The notes below the pieces were generated by a model that was not told the origin of the DNA, searched no databases, and saw nothing but the letters and a program-made list of their open reading frames with translations. Shown here piece after piece: positions 7,072 through 13,698 of a stretch of DNA of 15,401 bases. Each line of letters begins with the position of its first letter. Positions within the stretch are counted from its first letter, which is position 1. The stretch comes from Alphaproteobacteria bacterium (GTDB lineage Bacteria; Pseudomonadota; Alphaproteobacteria; Rhizobiales; Devosiaceae). Position numbers and translations under genes: made by a program. Location: assembly GCA_024279575.1 (NCBI GenBank), contig JAJRRJ010000184.1, forward strand, positions 1 through 15,401. The letters run 5' to 3'.

Positions 7072-7974
7072 TTGCAGCTAAATTATCACCTTCTTGACGT
7101 TTTTACCGATACGCAATTTACAGGTAATCCATTGGCCATTGTGACCAAGGCCGATCTTTTGAACACTGAAATAATGCAAAGAATAGCGCGGGAGTTTGCC
7201 CTTTCGGAAACGGTATTTGTTTCTCAACCGATTACGCAACGCAATACTGCAAAAATTCGAATTTTTACACCCTATCAAGAACTGTCGTTTGCCGGGCATC
7301 CTACAATTGGCACTGCGGTTCTTTTGGGCCTCACTCAACGCAGCACAGCAATTCGGCTTGAAGAAGGAATTGGCGTCATTACTTGCGTTATGGATAAATT
7401 GGGGAAAAAGCTGGGGCAGGCGCACTTTTCTATTCCACAATTGCCAGAGGAAACAGGGGCAGCGCCGGACAGTGGTGCAATTGCGAAAACTCTGGGTCTG
7501 TCGGAGGAGCAGATTGGATGTGATGTTTTTGAACCGGCACGGTTTTCTTCCGGCCTGGAGTTTACGTTGGTTCCCGTCAGGGATCATGCGGCGCTTGCTT
7601 CCATAAAGCTGGAGCGGCGGGGATGGGCTGATACATACGGGGAAGGCCATAGGGCTAATGTCTTTGGTTTTACTATCAATAATGATCGCGTGGGGGCTGA
7701 TTTTTCAGCGCGTATGTTTGATCCCAAGGCAGGAGAAGACCCCGCAACCGGCTCTGCGGCAGCTGCGTTGATTGGACTTTTGGCCAAGAACCTGAAGGCA
7801 GAAACGGTTCAACATAACTATACTCTGGAACAGGGGGTCGAAATGGGACGTCCCAGTCTGATAAATATACAGTTGGGCAAGCGCGATGGTCAGTTGGTTC
7901 ATGGAGGGATCGGGGGAAAGGCTGTTCTAATGGGGCAGGGTATTCTTGATCTGGACTGGACCCCAAGTCTGTAA
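7072..7974 (+). CDS. PhzF family protein (phenazine biosynthesis-like isomerase)
   Basis: A 300-residue PhzF-fold protein. Family marks: FTGNPLAIV (16-24), catalytic Glu46 in ALSETVF, FAGHPTIGTA (73-82) and DPATGSAAAAL (223-233), giving the two-lobed diaminopimelate-epimerase-like fold with the active site between lobes. True PhzF isomerises trans-2,3-dihydro-3-hydroxyanthranilate. No other phenazine gene is in the window, so this is a PhzF-family isomerase or epimerase of unknown substrate. Start: TTG 7072 follows GGAGA at 7061-7065 with 6-nt spacing; the nearby ATG at 7067 is out of frame and stops at once. A weak stem-loop (CAGGA/TCCTG, then TTT) follows the stop at 7979-7995. Confidence 0.93.
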   Translation: MQLNYHLLDVFTDTQFTGNPLAIVTKADLLNTEIMQRIAREFALSETVFVSQPITQRNTAKIRIFTPYQELSFAGHPTIGTAVLLGLTQRSTAIRLEEGIGVITCVMDKLGKKLGQAHFSIPQLPEETGAAPDSGAIAKTLGLSEEQIGCDVFEPARFSSGLEFTLVPVRDHAALASIKLERRGWADTYGEGHRANVFGFTINNDRVGADFSARMFDPKAGEDPATGSAAAALIGLLAKNLKAETVQHNYTLEQGVEMGRPSLINIQLGKRDGQLVHGGIGGKAVLMGQGILDLDWTPSL

Positions 7975-8095
7975 AATTCAGGATATTTCCTGTTTGCAAA
8001 AACTCGACCTTTTCCCCACAAGCGGCGCACACTTGGTTTTAGGGATAGTAAAACAGGGGCGTGCATCAAATGCTCTTGATGTGAGGGGAAGTAGT

Positions 8096-9529
8096 TTGGT
8101 TTCGTTACCTATTTGGTTTGTGGTGATCGTTGCGATTTTGGCTGCAATCGGGCTGACCGATCGCTTGTTGATGCCGGGTGTGCGCTGGTTCTTTCGTCGC
8201 CGTGCCAACAAAGCAATTGAACTGCTCAATAACAAATTGTCGTTAAAAATACAGCCATTCAAATTAACCAAGCGTGAAGGGCTGATCGATGCTTTGATGT
8301 TTGATGCCGAAGTCATTAAGGCAGTGGAAGATGAAGCTGCTGCATCAGGGACACCTCGGCAGGTGGTGTTGGACCGGGCAAGGGAATATGCCAATGAGGT
8401 TGTTCCGGCGTTTTCTCACTATACCTATTTTCGGATAGGGACCCGGCTGGCCAGGCGATTGTCGCAAATGCTTTATCGGGTGCGTCTGGGCAATTCCAAC
8501 GACAAGGCGTTGGCAGATATTGACCCCAATTCAACTGTGGTTTTTGTGATGAATCATCGCTCAAATATGGATTATGTGCTGGTGACTTATATGGCGGCCA
8601 CCAGTTCTGCGTTGTCCTATGCTGTTGGGGAATGGGCGCGGGTCTGGGCTTTGCAGAGCCTTATCCGGGCAATGGGTGCCTATTTTGTTCGGCGGTTTTC
8701 CACCGGCAATGCTCTTTATCGCAAAGTGCTGGCGCGTTATGTGCATATGGCGACCATGGCGGGGGTCACACAGGCGGTTTTTCCTGAGGGGGGGTTGTCC
8801 ATGGATGGCAAATTGCGCCCGCCAAAATTCGGGTTGCTTTCCTATATGGTGGGGGGATTTGACCCCGAAGGGCCGCGCGATGTGGTTTTTGTTCCGGTCG
8901 GTCTGAACTATGACCGTGTGCTTGAGGATCGGGTTCTTACCAGCGCTGCGCGGGCCAAGGATGGGGAAAAACCCAAGTTCAGGTTTAATCCGGGTGTTTT
9001 GCTGGGGTTTGTCGGGCGTTCGATTTATCAGGTATTTCGCGGCGCCTGGTTTCGCAATGGATATGCATGTGTGAGTTTTGGCAAGCCGGTTTCCATGCGA
9101 AAATATCTTGAGGAAAATCAGTTTGATTTCAGAAAGATGGATGAGAAACAGCGTTACGCAGAAATGGAAAAGCTGGGTTCTGAACTAATGAACTGTGTTG
9201 GGCAGGCGGTGCCAGCATTGCCTACCTCGCTGGTAGCCACCGTTTTATTGGCGGATGAAAATGTGCCTCTTGGTCTTTTTCAAATTAAAACCCGGGTGTT
9301 TAACTTGATAAACAGGCTGGAAGAAGCTGGAGTTTATGTGCATGTCCCGCGCAATGACCACGACTATCTGGTGGAAGTTGGTTTGCGAATGCTCACTTTG
9401 CGTCATTTGGTTTTGGTGGCGGGAGAAACCTATCGGGTTAACCCAAAGGAACGGGATTTGGTTGTTTATTATGCCAATGCTATTGCGCATCAAATGCTCA
9501 GGATTGAGGATGCTGCGCCACTGGAGTGA
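8096..9529 (+). CDS. PlsB-like glycerol-3-phosphate/lysophospholipid acyltransferase family protein
   Basis: A 477-residue protein with an N-terminal membrane segment (about 4-20, LPIWFVVIVAILAAIGL) and a PlsC/PlsB acyltransferase domain. Block I is NHRSNMD (153-159, the HX4D motif His154 and Asp159), block III is FPEGGLS (229-235) and block IV is VPVGLNYDRVLEDR (266-279). The VPVGLNYDRVLE segment and the long C-terminal extension resemble PlsB rather than short PlsC enzymes. The likely reaction is acyl transfer to glycerol-3-phosphate or a lysolipid at the inner membrane; the exact acceptor is unproven. Start: TTG 8096 follows AGGGGA (8084-8089) at 6 nt. The frame is open back to 7946, which would overlap the phzF-like gene, and no binding site supports that. 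Confidence 0.88.
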   Translation: MVSLPIWFVVIVAILAAIGLTDRLLMPGVRWFFRRRANKAIELLNNKLSLKIQPFKLTKREGLIDALMFDAEVIKAVEDEAAASGTPRQVVLDRAREYANEVVPAFSHYTYFRIGTRLARRLSQMLYRVRLGNSNDKALADIDPNSTVVFVMNHRSNMDYVLVTYMAATSSALSYAVGEWARVWALQSLIRAMGAYFVRRFSTGNALYRKVLARYVHMATMAGVTQAVFPEGGLSMDGKLRPPKFGLLSYMVGGFDPEGPRDVVFVPVGLNYDRVLEDRVLTSAARAKDGEKPKFRFNPGVLLGFVGRSIYQVFRGAWFRNGYACVSFGKPVSMRKYLEENQFDFRKMDEKQRYAEMEKLGSELMNCVGQAVPALPTSLVATVLLADENVPLGLFQIKTRVFNLINRLEEAGVYVHVPRNDHDYLVEVGLRMLTLRHLVLVAGETYRVNPKERDLVVYYANAIAHQMLRIEDAAPLE

Positions 9530-9689
9530 GGGTTTTTGCAAATTTACCGTTGCGCTCCTTAAGGAAATTGTTAAGGATAGTGGGCAACACTAGGTTATCA
9601 AAACTAAGATGCAGCGCACCAGAATGAAAATTTATAAAGCAAATATTGCTGATATTCATAGTTTCGCCGGGCCATCTTCGGGCGAGCGG

Positions 9690-9734
9690 ATGTGCGTGCC
9701 TTTTCTTAACAACCTCCTCCTTATCAGCCTCTGA
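9690..9734 (+). CDS. leuA leader peptide, 14 residues, Leu-rich
   Basis: From ATG 9690 the frame reads MCVPFLNNLLLISL and stops at TGA 9732. Five of its last nine residues are Leu (CTT, CTC, CTC, CTT, CTC), plus one Ile. It lies 130 bp upstream of leuA and is followed by alternative hairpins, so stalling at the Leu codons when leucyl-tRNA is scarce is the expected signal. The ribosome binding site is poor (GAGCGG next to the ATG). The same frame is open from ATG 9624 and ATG 9609, so the peptide might be 36 or 41 residues with the same C-terminus. The Leu cluster is what matters and is shared by all versions. Confidence 0.72.
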   Translation: MCVPFLNNLLLISL

Positions 9735-9773
9735 TTTCCGACAGTTCGTGACATGCGGGCGGGATTTCAGAGG
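9728..9773 (+). other. Imperfect inverted repeat linking leader-peptide stop to a downstream ribosome binding site
   Basis: CCTCTGATTTCC (9728-9739) can pair with GGATTTCAGAGG (9762-9773) at 10 of 12 positions: seven pairs, a two-base T/T internal loop, then three pairs, with a 22-nt loop. The 5' arm contains the leader-peptide stop codon TGA (9732-9734). The 3' arm contains AGAGG, the ribosome binding site of the next small ORF. A ribosome reaching or stalling near the stop would open this stem. Confidence 0.6.
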
Positions 9774-9778
9774 AGAAA

Positions 9779-9868
9779 ATGAACCGTACAAAATTTTATT
9801 TTGTGCCGTCGGTGGTTGTTTTTGTTTTGCATGACGCCGGGGCCATAAATTCAGGACTAAAAAAATGA
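9779..9868 (+). CDS. Putative 29-residue upstream ORF, Val-rich, overlapping the leuA start (ATGA)
   Basis: ATG 9779 is preceded by AGAGGAG (9769-9775), the strongest ribosome binding site in this leader. The frame begins MNRTKFYFVPSVVVFVLHDA and ends in LKK with TGA at 9866-9868, overlapping the leuA ATG (9865-9867). Five Val and several aromatic residues cluster in the middle, but that part coincides with the hairpin and its T-rich tail, which would force such codons by chance. It may be a second sensing peptide or a coupling ORF, or it may be fortuitous. leuA also has its own AGGA at 9853-9856. Confidence 0.45.
   Translation: MNRTKFYFVPSVVVFVLHDAGAINSGLKK
9783..9828 (+). terminator. Terminator-like hairpin of the leuA leader
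   Basis: ACCGTACAAAAT (9783-9794), loop TTT, ATTTTGTGCCGT (9798-9809): a 12-position stem with one C/C mismatch and one G-T pair. Alternatively ACCG can close with CGGT at 9810-9813. A T-rich tract (9816-9828, TTGTTTTTGTTTT) follows after a short GG-containing spacer. The AT-rich stem and the gap before the T-run make it weaker than the ilvC terminator, which suits a conditional element. Confidence 0.55.
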
Positions 9869-11454
9869 CGACAAATAATGAAGTTGAAAAGGCAGAAACC
9901 GACCGGATTTATATTTTTGACACAACATTGAGGGATGGGGAGCAGGCACCCGGCGCGACGATGACGTTGGAAGAAAAGCTGCAAATTGCTGAAATGCTGG
10001 ATGATATGGGGGTTGATATTATCGAAGCTGGTTTCCCTATTGCATCAAACGGTGATTTTGAGGCGGTTTCTGAAATTGCCAAGCGGAGCAAAAACTCTGT
10101 TATTGCAGGGTTGGCGCGGGCCATTTCGGGGGATATTGAACGTGCCGGGGAGGCAGTGCGACACGCAAAAAGGGGGCGGATTCACACATTTGTTTCCACT
10201 TCCCCCATTCATCTGGCCCATCAGATGAACAAAACGCAGGAGGAAGTTCTGGAGATCGTGACCGCAACGGTTTCTCAGGCGCGCAATCTGATTGATGATG
10301 TTGAGTGGAGTGCAATGGACGCTACGCGCACACCGATTGATTTTCTTGCCCGTTGTACGGAGGCTGCAATTAAAGCGGGGGCAACTACGATTAATATTCC
10401 CGATACGGTTGGTTTTGCGACACCTCAGGATCATTTTCAGCTCTTTCATGATTTGATCCATATGGTGGCGGACAGTGACAAGGTGATATTTTCTGCTCAT
10501 ACGCACAATGATCTGGGGATGGCGGTGGCCAATTCTCTGGCGGCGGTGCGGGCGGGGGCGCGTCAAGTGGAGTGCACCATAAACGGGCTTGGGGAACGGG
10601 CTGGAAATGCGGCACTTGAAGAACTGGTGATGGCTATTCGTACACGCAGCGATGCCTTGCCCTATCACACTGGAATTGAAACAACCCATTTGACCCGGGC
10701 TTCAAAAATAGTGTCGTCCGCTGTAAATTTTCCGGTGCAGTATAACAAGGCGATTGTTGGTAAAAATGCTTTTGCCCATGAAAGCGGCATTCATCAGGAT
10801 GGCATGTTAAAGAATGCTGAAACCTACGAAATTATGACCCCCGAAAGTGTCGGGTTAAAGGCTACATCCCTGGTCATGGGCAAACATTCAGGCCGGCACG
10901 CTTTCAAGGAAAAGTTGCGTGCGTTCGGATATGAGCTGGGGGACAATCAGTTTCAGGAAGCATTTGTTCGGTTCAAAAATCTGGCCGACCGAAAAAAGAA
11001 TGTTTATGACGACGATATTATTGCATTGGTTGACGACGAGATTGGATCAGCTGGGGACCGGATCAAATTGCTTGAACTTGAAGTGGTTTCTAAAACCGGC
11101 GGCGAACATCGGTGCTTCATTAAGTTGGATGTAGATGGCGAAGAGGTGTCTTTGATTGAAGATGGCGCGGGGTCGGTGGATGCAATTTTCAAGGCTATCA
11201 AATCTGCTGTGGGGGCATCGCCTCGATTGGTTCTTTATGGGGTTGATGCGGTAACCGGGGGTACCGATGCGCAAGCCAACGCTCATGTTCGGCTGGAAAT
11301 GAATGACCGCATCGTTTCTGGTCGCGCTACCGAACCGGATACACTGGTTGCCACCGCACGGGCGTTTTTAAGTGCCTATAATCGCCTTCTTGTAGACAGG
11401 GGTGCTTCTGCGCAGGGGGCGCTGGAGCAACAGGAAAAACAGACGGATACTTAA
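9865..11454 (+). CDS. leuA: 2-isopropylmalate synthase
   Basis: A 529-residue LeuA, close to the bacterial norm. It catalyses the first committed step of leucine synthesis, condensing acetyl-CoA with 2-oxoisovalerate. The N-terminal TIM barrel carries FDTTLRDGEQAPGATM (18-33) with metal ligand Asp24. HTHNDLGMA (212-220) supplies His212 and His214, and GLGERAGNAALEE (241-253) supplies Asn248. HESGIHQDG (305-313) follows, then the C-terminal LeuA dimer/regulatory domain (about 405-505), which mediates leucine feedback inhibition in this family. Start: ATG 9865 has AGGA at 8 nt and agrees with the usual short N-terminus. Its TGA-overlapping upstream ORF and Leu-rich leader peptide point to attenuation control. 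The gene ends 19 bp from the convergent mscS-type gene. Confidence 0.98.
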   Translation: MTTNNEVEKAETDRIYIFDTTLRDGEQAPGATMTLEEKLQIAEMLDDMGVDIIEAGFPIASNGDFEAVSEIAKRSKNSVIAGLARAISGDIERAGEAVRHAKRGRIHTFVSTSPIHLAHQMNKTQEEVLEIVTATVSQARNLIDDVEWSAMDATRTPIDFLARCTEAAIKAGATTINIPDTVGFATPQDHFQLFHDLIHMVADSDKVIFSAHTHNDLGMAVANSLAAVRAGARQVECTINGLGERAGNAALEELVMAIRTRSDALPYHTGIETTHLTRASKIVSSAVNFPVQYNKAIVGKNAFAHESGIHQDGMLKNAETYEIMTPESVGLKATSLVMGKHSGRHAFKEKLRAFGYELGDNQFQEAFVRFKNLADRKKNVYDDDIIALVDDEIGSAGDRIKLLELEVVSKTGGEHRCFIKLDVDGEEVSLIEDGAGSVDAIFKAIKSAVGASPRLVLYGVDAVTGGTDAQANAHVRLEMNDRIVSGRATEPDTLVATARAFLSAYNRLLVDRGASAQGALEQQEKQTDT

Positions 11455-11473
11455 AGGGCTAAAAGTCTTTGCG

Positions 11474-12364
11474 TCAAAATCTTAGTGGATTTTTGGTTTC
11501 TGAGGTAGTGCTTTTGTTCGAGCTTGAAGTTGAAGAGGTTGATTGGGGTATTGGGCCGGTCAGGTTTACATCCAGTTTGTTGTATGGAATTTCAATTCCA
11601 GCCTGATCAAAGACCACTTTAATCATTTCGAGCAATTGCACTTTTGTATCCCAATTTACGTCGGTTGGGGTCCAGCATCTAAAAGCAAGGGTGACGGCAC
11701 TGGCCCCTAACTCGTCCACATGAACCGAAGGGGCGGGGAGCGCAAGAACGCGCGCATCCCGCGCCGCAAGAGCCAGTAAGATACTGCGGGCTTTGGCCAG
11801 ATCGGCATCATAGGCAATGCCTATTTTCAACTCGATCCGGCGCTCCGGGCGTCGTGAATAGTTTGTAATTGATTGATTCCAAAGTTCCGAAGTTGGTACA
11901 AAAAGATACAGTCCGTCTGTTTTGTGCAACTTTGTTGCGAACAGACCAATTTCATCCACTGTGCCCGCGATGGAGGCTCCCTCGATATATTCACCGGTTG
12001 AAAATGGGCGCAGCCAGATCAGCATGACCCCGGCGGCGATGTTGGAAAGTGTTCCCTGAAGAGCGAGCGCAATAGCAAGGCCTGCCGCGCCCAGAACCGC
12101 CAGCATTGAGGTGGTGGCGACGCCAAACTGTGACAACACGACAATCAGGGTGATAATTAGAATGGCGTAGCGTACCAATTGGCATAATACTGGTCCGATT
12201 GTGTCATCAACAGCGCTGGAGTTGGCAAGCATAGTGCGCAATCTGCCGGGCAGGAATTTTGACAACCACCAGCCAAACAGCAGAGCGAATATGCCGAGTA
12301 CGGCGGAATAGGCATTTGAGGTTACCCATTGTTCAATTGTTGTCGTGATGATTTGTGTATCCAC
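11474..12364 (-). CDS. Small-conductance mechanosensitive channel, MscS family
   Basis: A 296-residue inner-membrane channel. Three membrane helices are visible (about residues 17-37, 62-84, and the pore helix near 86-110). The pore helix is rich in Gly and Ala (LAVLGAAGLAIALALQGTLSNIAAGVMLIWLRPF), the MscS TM3 signature, and is followed by the beta domain (GEYIEGASIAGTVDEIGLFATKL) and the alpha/beta domain. A low-complexity Ser/Thr-rich tail follows about residue 272. It releases solutes on hypo-osmotic shock. Start: GTG 12364 with AGAGG (12371-12375) at 6 nt on the minus strand. It is convergent with leuA and divergent from the tRNA. Confidence 0.94.
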   Translation of the reverse strand: MDTQIITTTIEQWVTSNAYSAVLGIFALLFGWWLSKFLPGRLRTMLANSSAVDDTIGPVLCQLVRYAILIITLIVVLSQFGVATTSMLAVLGAAGLAIALALQGTLSNIAAGVMLIWLRPFSTGEYIEGASIAGTVDEIGLFATKLHKTDGLYLFVPTSELWNQSITNYSRRPERRIELKIGIAYDADLAKARSILLALAARDARVLALPAPSVHVDELGASAVTLAFRCWTPTDVNWDTKVQLLEMIKVVFDQAGIEIPYNKLDVNLTGPIPQSTSSTSSSNKSTTSETKNPLRF

Positions 12365-12459
12365 ACCAAACCTCTTTTTGTAAAGTTAACTAATTTTAAC
12401 TCTTACTAGAGTCGGTGGACTTTCGCCAACAGGTTTGATAGCAAGATTTTGACTGGTAT

Positions 12460-12535
12460 GGGCGCATAGCTCAGTTGGTAGAGCAGCCGACTCTTAATCG
12501 ACTTGTCGCAGGTTCGATCCCTGCTGCGCCTACCA
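12460..12535 (+). tRNA. trnK: tRNA-Lys (anticodon CUU)
   Basis: A 76-nt cloverleaf with encoded CCA. D stem GCTC/GAGC, anticodon loop CTCTTAA with CTT at 12493-12495, T arm GCAGG-TTCGATC-CCTGC, discriminator A. Two stem positions are weak: acceptor pair 1-72 is G-T, and anticodon-stem pair 28-42 is a C/A mismatch (12487 and 12501). All other stems are perfect. The 3-hydroxyisobutyrate dehydrogenase-like gene begins 35 bp downstream with no terminator between. Confidence 0.95.
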
Positions 12536-12570
12536 GTTGTTCGTGAAATTTTAGAAAAGGTTGAGGTGTC

Positions 12571-13440
12571 ATGGCAAAAGTAGCGTTTATCGGTTTGGGT
12601 GTAATGGGGTATCCAATGGCAGGTTATTTGCACAAAAGCGGCCATGATGTGACGGTTTATAATCGAAGCGGGGAAAAGGCGGAAAAGTGGGTTGCGCAAT
12701 ATGGTGGACAAAGCGCTCCAACCCCGGCTCAGGCAGCAAAAGAGTGTCAGTTTGTTTTTGCCTGCGTGGGCAATGATGATGATTTGCGTTCTGTTACTGT
12801 TGGGGAGGGGGGGGCATTTGAGGCGATGCAACCAGGAAGTGTATTTATTGACAATACAACGGCGTCGGCTGAAATCGCGCGCGCGCTTTTTTCTGAAGCG
12901 CAGTCCAAAGGTTTTGGCTTTCTTGATGCGCCCGTGTCGGGTGGGCAGGCGGGCGCTGAAAATGGCGCATTGAGCGTAATGGTGGGGGGTGAGCAAAAGG
13001 ATTTTGAACGGGCACGTCCCTTGATTGAGAGCTATGCCAAAATGGTTGATCTGATGGGGGATTGTGGCGCTGGACAACTGACGAAAATGGTCAATCAGAT
13101 ATGTATTGCAGGATTGTTACAGGGGCTTTCTGAGGGTATTCACTTTGCGCAAAACGCCGGGCTTGATGTGGAAAAACTTGTAGGGGTGATTTCGCAAGGG
13201 GCTGCGGGGTCGTGGCAAATGAGCAATCGGCATAAAACAATGAATGCGGGTGAGTATAATCACGGTTTTGCGGTTGAATGGATTCGGAAAGATTTGGATA
13301 TTTGTTTAACAGAGGCGCGAAAAAACGGCTCAACTCTGCCGGTTTGCGCATTGGTGGATCAGTTTTATGCAGAAGTACAGAGCATGGGCGGGAACCGGTG
13401 GGATACCTCTAGCCTTTTGGCACGCCTAAACAAGTCCTGA
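12571..13440 (+). CDS. NAD(P)-dependent oxidoreductase, 3-hydroxyisobutyrate dehydrogenase family
   Basis: A 289-residue beta-hydroxyacid dehydrogenase. FIGLGVMGYPMAGYL (6-20) is the Rossmann nucleotide loop, and Asn31-Arg32 after the second strand are often linked to NADP. DAPVSGG (119-125) is the substrate-binding signature. TKMVNQ (171-176) holds the catalytic Lys172 and Asn175, and RKDLD (239-243) is the conserved C-terminal lysine motif. Candidate substrates are 3-hydroxyisobutyrate (valine breakdown) or tartronate semialdehyde, and sequence alone does not separate them. The start ATG 12571 has GAGGT just upstream and agrees with the family N-terminus. A run of eight G at 12807-12814 lies inside the gene. 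It may be co-transcribed with the tRNA-Lys ahead of it. Confidence 0.93.
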   Translation: MAKVAFIGLGVMGYPMAGYLHKSGHDVTVYNRSGEKAEKWVAQYGGQSAPTPAQAAKECQFVFACVGNDDDLRSVTVGEGGAFEAMQPGSVFIDNTTASAEIARALFSEAQSKGFGFLDAPVSGGQAGAENGALSVMVGGEQKDFERARPLIESYAKMVDLMGDCGAGQLTKMVNQICIAGLLQGLSEGIHFAQNAGLDVEKLVGVISQGAAGSWQMSNRHKTMNAGEYNHGFAVEWIRKDLDICLTEARKNGSTLPVCALVDQFYAEVQSMGGNRWDTSSLLARLNKS

Positions 13441-13453
13441 AGCCTTCAGTTTT
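13437..13453 (+). terminator. Weak terminator candidate at the end of the dehydrogenase gene
   Basis: CTGAA-GCC-TTCAG followed by TTTT, overlapping the stop codon. The stem is only five pairs with a 3-nt loop, so it would be weak. It is reported because it is the only terminator-like element before the next gene. Confidence 0.35.
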
Positions 13454-13698
13454 GAGGGAAAGGTAGTGAAAAAAATGCTATTATCAGAGATGCCAGGGTA
13501 GTGGTTCAGGGTTAGCAATTGCTGGGTTGTATATGTGGACTAGCATTTGTTGGCTTGGGCCAATGGTTCAAAATGTCAATGTTTTCGTTACCATACGGGC
13601 TAAATTTTTGAAACAAATTGCAATCGTAAATGGTTTGGATTTGCTCGACTGATATGTTTTTTCAAAATTAAACATTGTGTTTTTGGAAAAACGTACAA
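13454..13698. other. AT-rich intergenic region upstream of the FemAB-like gene
   Basis: About 245 bp without a credible gene. It contains a 10-bp palindrome AGCAATTGCT at 13514-13523 and a short TTGGC/GCCAA repeat at 13550-13563. It is AT-rich toward the downstream gene, as expected of a promoter, but no clear -35/-10 pair could be chosen. Confidence 0.5.

Larger units (their letters stand above)
9530..9864 (+). promoter_or_regulatory. leuA leader region with predicted leucine-responsive attenuator
   Basis: This 335-bp gap precedes leuA. In order it holds a weak promoter candidate (TTGTTA 9568-9573, 17-bp spacer, TAGGTT 9591-9596), a Leu-rich leader peptide (9690-9734), an imperfect stem spanning the peptide stop (9728-9773), a second small ORF (9779-9868) and a hairpin with a T-rich tail (9783-9828). 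The arrangement of regulatory peptide, alternative stems, terminator and biosynthetic gene for the same amino acid is the classical attenuation layout. That leucyl-tRNA charging is sensed is inference from peptide composition. No terminator was seen for the acyltransferase gene upstream. Confidence 0.7.

Noticed and set aside
7078..7650. Minus-strand ORF of 190 codons inside the PhzF-like gene
   Set aside because: Antisense shadow of a gene with clear family motifs; no ribosome binding site or domain.
7072..7974. Phenazine biosynthesis locus
   Set aside because: Only the PhzF-family gene is present; none of phzA-E or phzG occurs nearby, and lone PhzF homologs are common in non-producers.
9646..9834. 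62-codon plus-strand ORF covering the leuA leader
   Set aside because: It is out of frame with both leader ORFs, has no ribosome binding site and is Cys/Phe-rich like random translation; the Leu-rich frame explains the region better.
10045..10689. Minus-strand ORF of 214 codons inside leuA
   Set aside because: It is antisense to conserved catalytic regions of leuA, and its Cys/His/Arg-rich composition is typical of a shadow frame.
12460..12535. tRNA-Lys as an integration (att) site
   Set aside because: No integrase, direct repeat of the tRNA 3' end or mobile gene was found on either side.
12406..13077. Minus-strand ORF of 223 codons
   Set aside because: It runs across the tRNA-Lys gene and antisense to the well-supported dehydrogenase gene; its composition is shadow-like and no family motif is seen.
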